Origin: Humibacillus sp.
Lineage (GTDB): Bacteria > Actinomycetota > Actinomycetes > Actinomycetales > Dermatophilaceae
Direction: 5' to 3'
DNA length: 63,067 nt
NCBI GenBank assembly: GCA_030452985.1
Contig: JAKDLG010000012.1
Span: 1 to 63,067, forward strand
The notes beneath the pieces were generated by a model. The model was not told the DNA's origin. It worked only from the letters and a program-made list of their open reading frames with translations, and searched no databases. How positions within the stretch are numbered: position 1 is the first letter of the stretch; each line of letters opens with the position of its first letter. The position numbers were made by a program, and so were the translations under genes. Positions 24,880 to 31,844 of this stretch are shown here, in pieces.

Positions 24880-25326
24880 CTAGACGTCAGTCGTGATGGT
24901 GACGTTCGGCCCGTCCTCGTCGGTGGTGACTGTGCAGGTAAACGTTCGGTCGGGGAACTGCGTCTCGGCGGCCGCTTTCCAGGTGATGGACATACGCTCA
25001 GCGACGACCTCCAGAGCAGCTTGGGCGCCCTCGCCCTCACTGGGGAAGAGGTCCCACACGCGTTCTTGGTTGATCATGGCCTCGACCGCACGCATGTCAC
25101 CCTGGAAACGCTCTTTCCATGACTGAACAATTTCTGCCTTTATGTTGGTCTCGAGGAGTACTGCGCCCTCGACATCAACGAACCGTGGACACAGCATGTC
25201 GGTGACAGCCACAACGGCAGCCGTGGTCACCTGTTGACTGACGTAGACCGAAGCCGTTTGGGGTGGTGGGAAATCCTTTGTCCAAATATCAATTTCATTG
25301 ATAGAGGAAAAATCAAACGCTTTCAT
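24880..25326 (-). CDS. Probable immunity protein for the adjacent toxin
   Basis: 148 residues, acidic, family not recognised. The start overlaps the toxin stop (ATGA), the position expected of a cognate immunity gene. Notable segments are FSSINEIDIWTKDF at the start and FTCTVTTDEDGPNVTITTDV at the end. The AT-richer 5' part (about 25230-25330) suggests it travelled with the toxin tip. Confidence 0.6.
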   Translation of the reverse strand: MKAFDFSSINEIDIWTKDFPPPQTASVYVSQQVTTAAVVAVTDMLCPRFVDVEGAVLLETNIKAEIVQSWKERFQGDMRAVEAMINQERVWDLFPSEGEGAQAALEVVAERMSITWKAAAETQFPDRTFTCTVTTDEDGPNVTITTDV

Positions 25327-26699
25327 AGTCCATACACCTCGTCTGGTCGTGCATCGCGCGGCTTCTCTCGTGGCTTGTTCACAAATTGTTGCCCCGTTTT
25401 GGGATCAATGTTGCGCGTATATTCCTCAACGTGCGGGGTCGGCACGTCATAGTGAGTCTTTCCGCGAACGTCCACTCGTTTGATCGGCAGGCCCTTCGCA
25501 TCGAAGACCTTGTAGCAGTTCACTTTGCCATCATCGCCGTATCGGACCAAGGTCTCGTTCGGTCCGGCTGTCTTGGGCATGAGTCCTCTTATCGTGCGCG
25601 CGCCCTCGATGGGGGAAGTGTGCGGGCCGCTGGATGACCAGTTCGACGTAGGCGGTCGAGCCGGTGGTTGTGTCGGGCCGCTGGCCTCTTGCAGGAGGCG
25701 GTTGTCGTTGGCACGGGCGTGTTGGATGAACCGGCCGGCGCCCGAACCGGCGGTGGCGATCCCACCGACGACGGCGCCAGCAGCCGCAATATTGATCGGT
25801 ACCCCCGCGACGGCGCCCACCCCGGTGGCGTCGAGGGCAAAGCCGCCGACTTCGCCGCCGGCGCCGAGGAACATCAGGCCGGTGCCGAAAGCCATCTGAC
25901 CCAGGTCTTCGGGGTGCTCGGCACCGGCCTGGATGGCGTTGGCCGCTCCGTTGACCAGCGGCACGGCCGTGTGGTTGTCCGTCCAGGCGCCGGCGCTGCC
26001 CGCAGCGTTGACCAGCGGGTCGTGCCAGCTCGACTCGTCCGGTGGGGCCGCGTGCCCGACACCGGCGGCCGCGGCACCGTCGAGCTGGCCTCGCACGAGG
26101 GGCAGGTCATCGACCAGGGAGGGGTCCAGGGTCGGGGCCGCCGGGATCGGGCTGGCTGCGCTGGTACTGGGCGTGAGGCCGGCCAGAGTGCGGGCGCAAC
26201 GGGTGGCGGCGGCGGTGAGAACGTCCATCGCGGCGCCGTAGCGACGGTGGATGCCGTTCACCTTGGTGGCGTGGGCCTGCTCGGCCCGCGTGGCGGCCGC
26301 TGCGTGCAGCACCGGGTCGGCCGCGTGGGTGAGGTCGATACGGGCGAGGGTGCGTTGCTGTTCGTCGGTCGCGCTCCGGGCCTGGCCCGACAGGGCACGG
26401 GCGGCGGTGATGGCGGTCTCGAGAGCGGTGGCGTAGGCGGCCAGTGCCTGGCCCCCGTCGTCGACCAGCGGCAACACGGTGCGGGCTCGCAGCGAAAGGG
26501 ACGAGAGCTCGCGGCCTGCCCCGGTAGCACTCGAGCCCGTCCACACCCCGGTCAGCTCGTCGGTCGCCTCGCCTCGGACCCCGGCTGTGGCCAGGCCGGT
26601 GTCGGCGACCTGCCGTAGTCGGCGCGCCGCGGCCCGGATCGACGCAGGGTCGCCGTCGGGTACGGCAAGGTCGACGGTGGCGGTGTCGCGCGGAATCAC
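25323..26699 (-). CDS. Polymorphic toxin with WXG-like helical N-terminus
   Basis: 458 residues in three parts. Residues 1-200 are alpha-helical and Ala-rich (RAAARRLRQVADTGLATAG, TGVWTGSSATGAGRELSSL), resembling N-termini secreted by type VII systems. Residues about 250-345 hold a hydrophobic glycine-rich middle (GLMFLGAGGEVGGFALDATG, INIAAAGAVVGGIATAGSG). The C-terminal about 90 residues form the toxic tip (GKVNCYKVFDAKGLPIKRVD, THYDVPTPHVEEYTRN), similar in style to the Ntox24-type group, though that name is tentative. It overlaps the small partner gene upstream and the immunity gene downstream. Composition drops in GC across the tip, typical of swapped cassettes. Confidence 0.7.
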   Translation of the reverse strand: MIPRDTATVDLAVPDGDPASIRAAARRLRQVADTGLATAGVRGEATDELTGVWTGSSATGAGRELSSLSLRARTVLPLVDDGGQALAAYATALETAITAARALSGQARSATDEQQRTLARIDLTHAADPVLHAAAATRAEQAHATKVNGIHRRYGAAMDVLTAAATRCARTLAGLTPSTSAASPIPAAPTLDPSLVDDLPLVRGQLDGAAAAGVGHAAPPDESSWHDPLVNAAGSAGAWTDNHTAVPLVNGAANAIQAGAEHPEDLGQMAFGTGLMFLGAGGEVGGFALDATGVGAVAGVPINIAAAGAVVGGIATAGSGAGRFIQHARANDNRLLQEASGPTQPPARPPTSNWSSSGPHTSPIEGARTIRGLMPKTAGPNETLVRYGDDGKVNCYKVFDAKGLPIKRVDVRGKTHYDVPTPHVEEYTRNIDPKTGQQFVNKPREKPRDARPDEVYGL

Positions 26700-27055
26700 G
26701 GGCCACCTTGAGGCGCAGGGGCACTCGGGGGCAGAGGAACGACTCGCGAGTCCCGACTTGCGGCGTTGGCCGGTTCGACCTCGAGGGTCGAGATGGCGGC
26801 CCGGGTCACGTTACGACCCAGCGCTCCGGAGGACAGGTCTCCGTAGGCCAGCGCGAACGTTCTCAACGCACGTTCGTGGGCCCCGACGAACGCGGCGAGG
26901 GACGTGCCGTGTTCGGGCCGTCCTCCTCCGACAGCGCTTTGTGTCTGGCCTCGGGCGTGGGCGAGCCCGACGGAGCAGTCGTGCAACGCCTCACCGGCTG
27001 GGAGCACCGTGCCACTAACGGCCCGGGTGCTGTCGGTGTCCATCGCGTACGCCAT
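26696..27055 (-). CDS. Small WXG100-like partner of the polymorphic toxin
   Basis: 119 residues, mostly helical, whose stop overlaps the toxin start (ATGA). Features are VLPAGEALHDCSVGLAHARG and FVGAHERALRTFALAYGDLS. Small helical genes directly upstream of such toxins usually encode secretion partners or chaperones. No precise family was recognised. The start could also be the internal ATG four codons in. Confidence 0.55.
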   Translation of the reverse strand: MAYAMDTDSTRAVSGTVLPAGEALHDCSVGLAHARGQTQSAVGGGRPEHGTSLAAFVGAHERALRTFALAYGDLSSGALGRNVTRAAISTLEVEPANAASRDSRVVPLPPSAPAPQGGP

Positions 27056-27264
27056 GACTCGAAAACCTAATCGCGTCAGCGAACCAACCCCCGACGTTTT
27101 CCACAGGGTCGCGGCGGGCAGCTCCGGTGTGGCCGAGGAAAGGGCAGATCAGGACTCGAAGGGGGCGGAAATGAGGAAGGTCGGAGACGAACCAACCAGC
27201 AGGCCGGCATTGTCACAGCCCACCGGATCGCGGAGGACTGGCGCACAGACCAAGGACACAGCCC

Positions 27265-27563
27265 ATGAATGCGAACCACCAGAGCTTCACGCCGTACGAC
27301 CCTGCTGACTACCTGGGCGACATCGAAGATTTCGCCACCTATCTCGAAGCCGCGATCGACGAAGTCGGCGACGATCCAGCGGTGATCACCCCCGCCCTGG
27401 AAGTGATCGCCCGTTCCGGAACATCAGCGGGCTCGCGCGCCGCACCGGCATGTGCCGCGAGGGCCTCTACAAGGCGCTGTGGGCCGACGGCAGCCCCAGT
27501 TCGCCACCGTCCTGAAGGTCCCCAAGCTCTCGATCTACGAATCCGCTTCGACAAGACCGGCTA
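27265..27563 (+). pseudogene. HigA-like addiction-module antidote, frameshifted twice
   Basis: Frame 1 gives YDPADYLGDIEDFATYLEAA and ITPALEVIARS. Near 27415 it shifts to a frame encoding NISGLARRTGMCREGLYKAL, the helix-turn-helix. Near 27498 it shifts again to PQFATVLKVPKL. The order matches the putative addiction-module antidote (HigA-like) family. No partner toxin is visible upstream, so this is a dead remnant. Confidence 0.65.
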
Positions 27564-27618
27564 GCGCAACGCCTTCACGTGGTTGCCGAGGATGCCGGCG
27601 GCGTGGGAATCGATCAGT

Positions 27619-27660
27619 ACGACCCGGGTCTGCCGCTCTCGCGGATGACGGTGCGCAGAG
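27619..27660 (+). pseudogene. Fragment of a LuxR-type ATPase regulator (piece 3)
   Basis: GACCCGGGTCTGCCGCTCTC followed by GCGGATGACGGTGCG aligns with 32401-32434 of the large LuxR pseudogene, where the Asp-Pro-Arg-Leu-Pro-Leu-Pro-Arg segment is encoded, with few mismatches. Confidence 0.55.
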
Positions 27661-27767
27661 CGGCGCGGCGGGGGAGGGTTGGCCTGCTGGGTCACCTCCC
27701 GCCGCACGTCATCGTTTGTAGTGAGCTCCAATGGCCGCCCTCCTGCCCAAGCACCGCACGGATCACC

Positions 27768-28115
27768 TCAGTTGGCGCTGCTGAGTCGGCGAACGATGAG
27801 CTGGTTGATGCTGAGCTTCTCTTCGGCGGCTTCCATCGCCAGTCGCCGATGGAGTGCTTCGCCGACCCGGAGGTTGAACTTGCCGGAGAAGGAGCGCTCA
27901 GACAGCGGGTCGGGGATGGGCTCGCCCTCTGAACTGAGGTCTTCGATGGCGGCGGCGATGACCTTCTCAAGGCCGGAGAGCGCATCTACCTGTGTCTCTG
28001 ACAGCCAGGAGAGCGACGGGAACTCAAGGCAGCTGGCGACGAACTCCTGGTCCTCGACTGACCAGGTGACACGATAGGTGTAGTGCGAAATCTCAGTGGT
28101 CGGGATCGTCTGCAT
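27768..28115 (-). CDS. hicB: HicB antitoxin
   Basis: 115 residues. The N-terminal degenerate RNase H-like fold reads YTYRVTWSVEDQEFVASCLE. The C-terminal ribbon-helix-helix part reads FSGKFNLRVGEALHRRLAM and LSINQLIVRRL. It binds HicA and the promoter. The start overlaps the hicA stop (TGATG). A partial copy of its N-terminus occurs at 19265-19345. Confidence 0.85.
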   Translation of the reverse strand: MQTIPTTEISHYTYRVTWSVEDQEFVASCLEFPSLSWLSETQVDALSGLEKVIAAAIEDLSSEGEPIPDPLSERSFSGKFNLRVGEALHRRLAMEAAEEKLSINQLIVRRLSSAN

Positions 28116-28360
28116 CAGTTGTCCTCCTTCTTTTCGATCGCGGCGAGCACTTGGCGCACCTGGTAGGGCTTGGCTTTGCCGTGTCCGTTCTGAATATTGA
28201 CCCGGGGATCTCCGGGCCACGGCGTGCGGAAGACGGCATGCGATCCACCTGAGGTGCGAGGCGGGCCGAAGTAGTGCTCGCACACTTTGTGTAGGTCGGC
28301 GTAGCGCACGTTCTTGGGTTGGCTCCTCATGGCGCTGAGGATCGTTTCGATAGACGCCAC
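28115..28360 (-). CDS. hicA: HicA mRNA interferase toxin
   Basis: About 81 residues from GTG 28360. The pattern NVRYADLHKVCEHYFG, GGSHAVFRTPWPGDPRVNIQ and AKPYQVRQVLAAIEK has the double-stranded-RNA-binding-like fold and the catalytic His of HicA. HicA cleaves mRNA independently of ribosomes. The toxin-first order is normal for hicAB. A shorter start at ATG 28330 would remove part of the first strand, so GTG is preferred. Confidence 0.85.
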   Translation of the reverse strand: MASIETILSAMRSQPKNVRYADLHKVCEHYFGPPRTSGGSHAVFRTPWPGDPRVNIQNGHGKAKPYQVRQVLAAIEKKEDN

Positions 28361-28367
28361 ACCGAGA

Positions 28368-28387
28368 TGGTACTGCAATCGGTACCA
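28368..28387. promoter_or_regulatory. Inverted repeat upstream of hicA
   Basis: Arms TGGTAC and GTACCA flank eight bases, eight bases before the hicA start. It is a likely HicB operator. Confidence 0.5.
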
Positions 28388-28479
28388 CATCGCCCAACGC
28401 GCGGGAGGTCCGGGAGCCAAGGGGCCGACGACCGGGCCTTCCACGACCAAGGCGACACCTGGCCCAGATGGTCCCAGAG

Positions 28480-28815
28480 CGCCCTGACGATCGTGCTCGA
28501 CGCCTACCACCTGGCCGAGGGTCGCGAGGTGGGGGAGGGCCTGGCCTTTCTGCTCGAGCACCTCCCGTCGCGGGTGCACGTCCGGGGTCAGCTTCCGGGC
28601 CGATCCGGGTCTGCCGCTCTCGCGGATCTGGGTGCTCCGTGAGCTGCTCGAGATCCGCGCTGTCGACCTTTCGCGCAGCACTGACGCGGCCGCCGCCTAC
28701 CCGCAGTCGGTGTTCGGTCTGCACTTGGCCGCGGACGTGGCCGTGTTTGGAGGAGCGCACGAAGGGGTGGGTCGCAGCGCTTTAGACGACCTCGCTCACG
28801 CTCAAGGGGCCGACA
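28480..28815 (+). pseudogene. Fragment of a LuxR-type ATPase regulator (piece 4)
   Basis: About 335 bases align along their length with 32268-32618 of the LuxR-like pseudogene. Shared stretches include GTGGGGGAGGGCCTG, GAGCACCTCCCG and GAGATCCGCGC. The corresponding protein would include IVLDAYHL (Walker B region) and ELLEIRAVDLSRSTDAAAAY. Several indels and stops disrupt it. It carries a better Walker B aspartate region than the larger copy, so the two are parallel decayed paralogues. Confidence 0.75.
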
Positions 28816-28897
28816 ACGGGAGCCACCTGCGCATGACGCTGGGGCGCGGCCCACCCGTTCGTCGTCCTGCGATACTTGTACTTCAGGAGGTGGTTCC

Positions 28898-29119
28898 GTG
28901 GCTCTGTCGATCAGGCTTACGCCCGAAGATGAGGCCAGGCTCGAGGCATTGGCGCGACGCACCGGACGGTCGAAGACGTTCTACGTGCGTGAGGCTATTC
29001 ATCAACATCTTGGTGACCTCGAAGAGCAGTTCTGGGCAGACTCTGTCGTGCGGGAGTGGCAAGATTCCGGCGGGTCGAGCCGGCCGGCGCAGGAACTGTG
29101 GGATGAACTCGGCGTATGA
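28898..29119 (+). CDS. RelB-like ribbon-helix-helix antitoxin
   Basis: 73 residues from GTG 28898 with a strong ribosome site AGGAGG at 28885-28890. ALSIRLTPEDEARLEALARR and SKTFYVREAIHQHL form the ribbon-helix-helix DNA-binding domain. The acidic C-terminus (EEQFWADSVVREW, ELWDELGV) should bind the toxin. Its stop overlaps an ATG that starts the broken toxin gene. Confidence 0.8.
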   Translation: MALSIRLTPEDEARLEALARRTGRSKTFYVREAIHQHLGDLEEQFWADSVVREWQDSGGSSRPAQELWDELGV

Positions 29120-29389
29120 CCCAAATGGCGTCTGCAAACGTCGCCGCAGTTCGACAAGGCGGCTCGCCGCATTGATCGCCCGGTCCTCCAACGAATCAGG
29201 GCGTACCTCGAAGAAGTGTGTGCGCTCGATGACCCACGCCAGCGTGGCAAAGCGCCGACGGCGAACCTAACGGGCTACTGGCGTTGCCGCATCGGAGACT
29301 GGCGGGTGGTCGCCGAGGTCCGTGAAAACGAACTCGTGATCGTCGCGATCGGGCTGGGCCATCGCTCCGAGGTCTACCGAGAACGGTAG
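29116..29389 (+). pseudogene. RelE-type toxin with N-terminal frameshift
   Basis: ATG 29116 overlaps the antitoxin stop (ATGA) as usual, but this frame closes after 19 codons. The RelE body lies in another frame: WRLQTSPQFDKAARRID, then LTGYWRCRIGDWRVVAEVRE and ELVIVAIGLGHRSEVY, ending at TAG 29387-29389. All core residues of the RelE fold are present, including the GYWRCRIGDWRV segment. The body frame has no ATG or GTG near its beginning and is the same frame as the antitoxin. It would be expressed only after a corrective frameshift or by read-through of the antitoxin TGA. Confidence 0.75.
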
Positions 29390-29670
29390 GCAAAGCTGGA
29401 CTCGCTCGAAGCGTTATTCATCGCAGGTGACGTGTGCCGCAGCCGGTGCCCATCGATCGTGGTCGGGGCTACCATCTCTCAGAAACCGTGAGGTGACGGG
29501 GAGACTTGAGCCTTGGAGCAACCGCTCTCGGCGCACCCTTGCTTCCTTGGCCTGTCCTACCAGGATGAAGCCCGCCACCTTTCGTCACCCGAGGGCGACC
29601 GAAGTACGCGTCGTTGATGGGCGCCGAAAATGGTGCGGAAAAGAGTTCAGAAGCGAATAGCCGGTTTAGG
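29390..29670. other. Non-coding stretch between RelBE remnant and PIN gene
   Basis: About 280 bases with no convincing reading frame, repeat or hairpin. Composition is a little lower in GC than the surroundings. It probably holds the 3' ends of the converging transcripts. Confidence 0.4.
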
Positions 29671-30330
29671 CTATGCGTCATCTTGCGGTGGTGGACGGTC
29701 ACAATCGCTCAAGCCCCAAATAGCGCTGCCGAGGAGATCAGTCTGGCTGATGTGGACCAGCCCGTCGTCGTAGTCGCGAAGTTGCGTGTAGATGGTTCGC
29801 ATGCGGTTGCGGTCAGGAATGTACGGTGTCCCGATGCCAGCCTTCAGGACCGTGAGGGTGCTGTAGAGACTCAGTGATCCGACGGCATGCCCCTTCGCGG
29901 CGCGCCTTTCCAGACGTTTGATCTCGCGAGTCGCCGCCGCCGCTCCCCGGATCTCGTCGATCAGCATGACGACGTCATTGCCTGCCTCGGCTTGCACTAC
30001 CGCGTGAGCTATGACGAGTTCTTCGCCAAGGTCCTTGCTGACCGCCATCCGGTCGATCATGGGCGTGTTCGAGAGCCGCTGCACGACCGCCTCGAGAGCG
30101 GGAGTGAGGTCGTCGGAGAGGACGGTCAATCGCTTGGCAAGTTCGAGGCGCGCCCAAACGGCCGCGGCCGCCGCGAACTTGCTGTTTGGCTTCGCCTTCC
30201 GGAACACCTCCCGCCGGACCGTCTCGGGTGCACTGATGTGTCCGCCAGTCGCGTGCAGCAAAATGCGCTCTTGTCGGGTGGCGAGGAAGTTGAGCGCGGG
30301 GCCGCAGTCGACAATGAATGGCTCGGTCAT
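29671..30330 (-). CDS. PIN-domain-like ribonuclease of an XRE/ImmA/PIN operon
   Basis: 219 residues. Acidic residues sit where a PIN nuclease needs them: IVDCGPALNFL at the start, VRREVF near residue 40, DLGEELVIAHAVV near 105 and VVMLIDEIRGA near 125. The C-terminal 80 residues (GSLSLYSTLTVLKAGIG onward) are an extension. PIN domains cut RNA. The start overlaps the end of the ImmA/IrrE gene by four bases, so the three genes form one operon in the order regulator, protease, PIN. Confidence 0.7.
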   Translation of the reverse strand: MTEPFIVDCGPALNFLATRQERILLHATGGHISAPETVRREVFRKAKPNSKFAAAAAVWARLELAKRLTVLSDDLTPALEAVVQRLSNTPMIDRMAVSKDLGEELVIAHAVVQAEAGNDVVMLIDEIRGAAAATREIKRLERRAAKGHAVGSLSLYSTLTVLKAGIGTPYIPDRNRMRTIYTQLRDYDDGLVHISQTDLLGSAIWGLSDCDRPPPQDDA

Positions 30331-31250
30331 GCGTCGCCCTGACGACCAGCCTCGCCCGGTGGATTCTCGCCAGTCTGCTCGTCGGACGCCTCCTCATCGT
30401 TGTCGGCGTACGAGGGGAGGGTTAAGTCCACGTCCTCCAGCGCGTCCAGGTCAGCGAAGTTGTCCGGCGAAGCCCGTCGGGCCACAGGGGTCGCCCACTC
30501 CACGACGGGGTCGGCCACAGTGATCCCAGCTTCATCCAGCTCTGCTTCAACAACGTTGGGCGTAGCGCCCCGGAGCCGGGCCAGCGCGGGTAGCGAGAGA
30601 ATCCCTTCTTGGTATCCGCGGGTCGCGCGCATGAGGAGCCGCTGGGGGGCACGGGGCGTCTGAGACTCGACTTGCATGGCACGGTACTGGGGCGTCCAAC
30701 CGTGGTTACCCGCGAGCCAAGGCGTCGTGTTGTTCCACCACAGAGCCTTGGTGACCTCGTCGACGTAGTGGGCCCGCTCCATCTGGATGAGCACCAAGCG
30801 AGGTGATGCCTGAAACCACTGCACGACCTTGGATAGGTCGGCAATGGCGACCTGGTCGCGCCGCCCGAGGAAATCACGCAGGCCCTCCAGAGGCACGAGC
30901 AGGTGGCGCGCAAACCCGTCCGCGCGCTTCTCGTAGTGTTCACGATCAGCCCAGCCGCCTTGGGACGCGTTTTCGTAGTCGCGGAACAGGACGTGTGCCA
31001 GCTCGTGGGCCAACGTGCTGCGCTGCCTCATGGGGTTGGGCGTACATGCGACAACGACCTTGGTGACGCCTCGATGAGGATCGTGCGCCGTCATGCCGTG
31101 TTCGTCGGGATTGGCGACGGTTAGGCTCGCGACGTCGAGTCGAGGGACCAACTCGTACAGGGCGAATAGGTCGGCGATGGGTTGCGCACCGAGGTGGTGT
31201 TCCCTGCGGAAAGCCTCAGCAAGCGACTGCCCCTCTGTTTCTGGGGTCAT
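30327..31250 (-). CDS. ImmA/IrrE-family zinc metalloprotease
   Basis: About 307 residues from ATG 31250. The zinc-binding HExxH motif is in RSTLAHELAHVLFRDY, followed by EKRADGFARHLLVPLEGL with the downstream Glu-containing helix of the family. Proteases of this type cleave an XRE repressor after DNA damage or phage sensing. The start overlaps the XRE gene stop (ATGA). The C-terminal about 60 residues are acidic and Pro-rich, an extension of unknown purpose. Confidence 0.85.
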   Translation of the reverse strand: MTPETEGQSLAEAFRREHHLGAQPIADLFALYELVPRLDVASLTVANPDEHGMTAHDPHRGVTKVVVACTPNPMRQRSTLAHELAHVLFRDYENASQGGWADREHYEKRADGFARHLLVPLEGLRDFLGRRDQVAIADLSKVVQWFQASPRLVLIQMERAHYVDEVTKALWWNNTTPWLAGNHGWTPQYRAMQVESQTPRAPQRLLMRATRGYQEGILSLPALARLRGATPNVVEAELDEAGITVADPVVEWATPVARRASPDNFADLDALEDVDLTLPSYADNDEEASDEQTGENPPGEAGRQGDA

Positions 31251-31582
31251 GCGGGCTCCGGAACGCCCATCTCGTCGAGGAAGGCGTCCACTTCGAGGAA
31301 GTGGATCAGCTCGGCGTGCATGGCCTTCATCGTGGCGTCCCCGGTGGCGCGAGCCACGCAACGCACGCGGGCGCGAACGTCAGACCGCCCCGTGATCTCC
31401 GTGACGCTCGAACCCGTTGCCCAAGCAACCGCGAGGACCTCGTTCATCTTCGGCTCCCGCGCTCCGTTCTCGATCCTGGAAAGCGTGGGCTGCGTAATCC
31501 CCGCTCGTTCGGCCAGGGAACGCTGGGATAGGCCCGCGCGCTCGCGTGCCCGCACAACCCGGTCGCCAAGGTGCACAGTCAT
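31247..31582 (-). CDS. XRE-family repressor, partner of ImmA/IrrE and PIN
   Basis: 111 residues. Helix-turn-helix: AGLSQRSLAERAGITQPTLS followed by RIENGAREPKMNEVLAVAWA. The C-terminal 40 residues (MKAMHAELIHFLEVDAFL) probably hold the site recognised by the protease. An inverted repeat lies immediately upstream of the start codon. Confidence 0.85.
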   Translation of the reverse strand: MTVHLGDRVVRARERAGLSQRSLAERAGITQPTLSRIENGAREPKMNEVLAVAWATGSSVTEITGRSDVRARVRCVARATGDATMKAMHAELIHFLEVDAFLDEMGVPEPA

Positions 31583-31584
31583 CG

Positions 31585-31611
31585 TGAATCACTACCTCTC
31601 ATGTTGATTCA
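31585..31611. promoter_or_regulatory. Inverted repeat upstream of the XRE/ImmA/PIN operon
   Basis: Perfect seven-base arms TGAATCA and TGATTCA with a 13-base spacer, starting three bases before the xre start codon. It is a probable autorepression site. Confidence 0.6.
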
Positions 31612-31844
31612 AAGCGTACGGCCGAGAACTGACAAGAGCAAATGCGCAGGGCGACAGGCCAACTACTGCTGCAGCCTCGGTGACCACGACGTCTTCAGAA
31701 GACCCTGGCCCAGCGCGCGAGCAGAGGCGGTATCTGCGCCCCCGGTAGCCAGGGCTGCGTTCGCTTGGGTCGACCGGCTGACCCGGGGACTAGCGTGGTC
31801 GTCGGCACCGTCCCTTGTCGGGGTGCCGTTGGGACGGGGCTTCC
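31612..31844. other. Upstream region of the LuxR-like pseudogene
   Basis: About 230 bases between the XRE operator and the ATG at 31845. No gene is seen; it may keep the old LuxR promoter. Confidence 0.35.
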
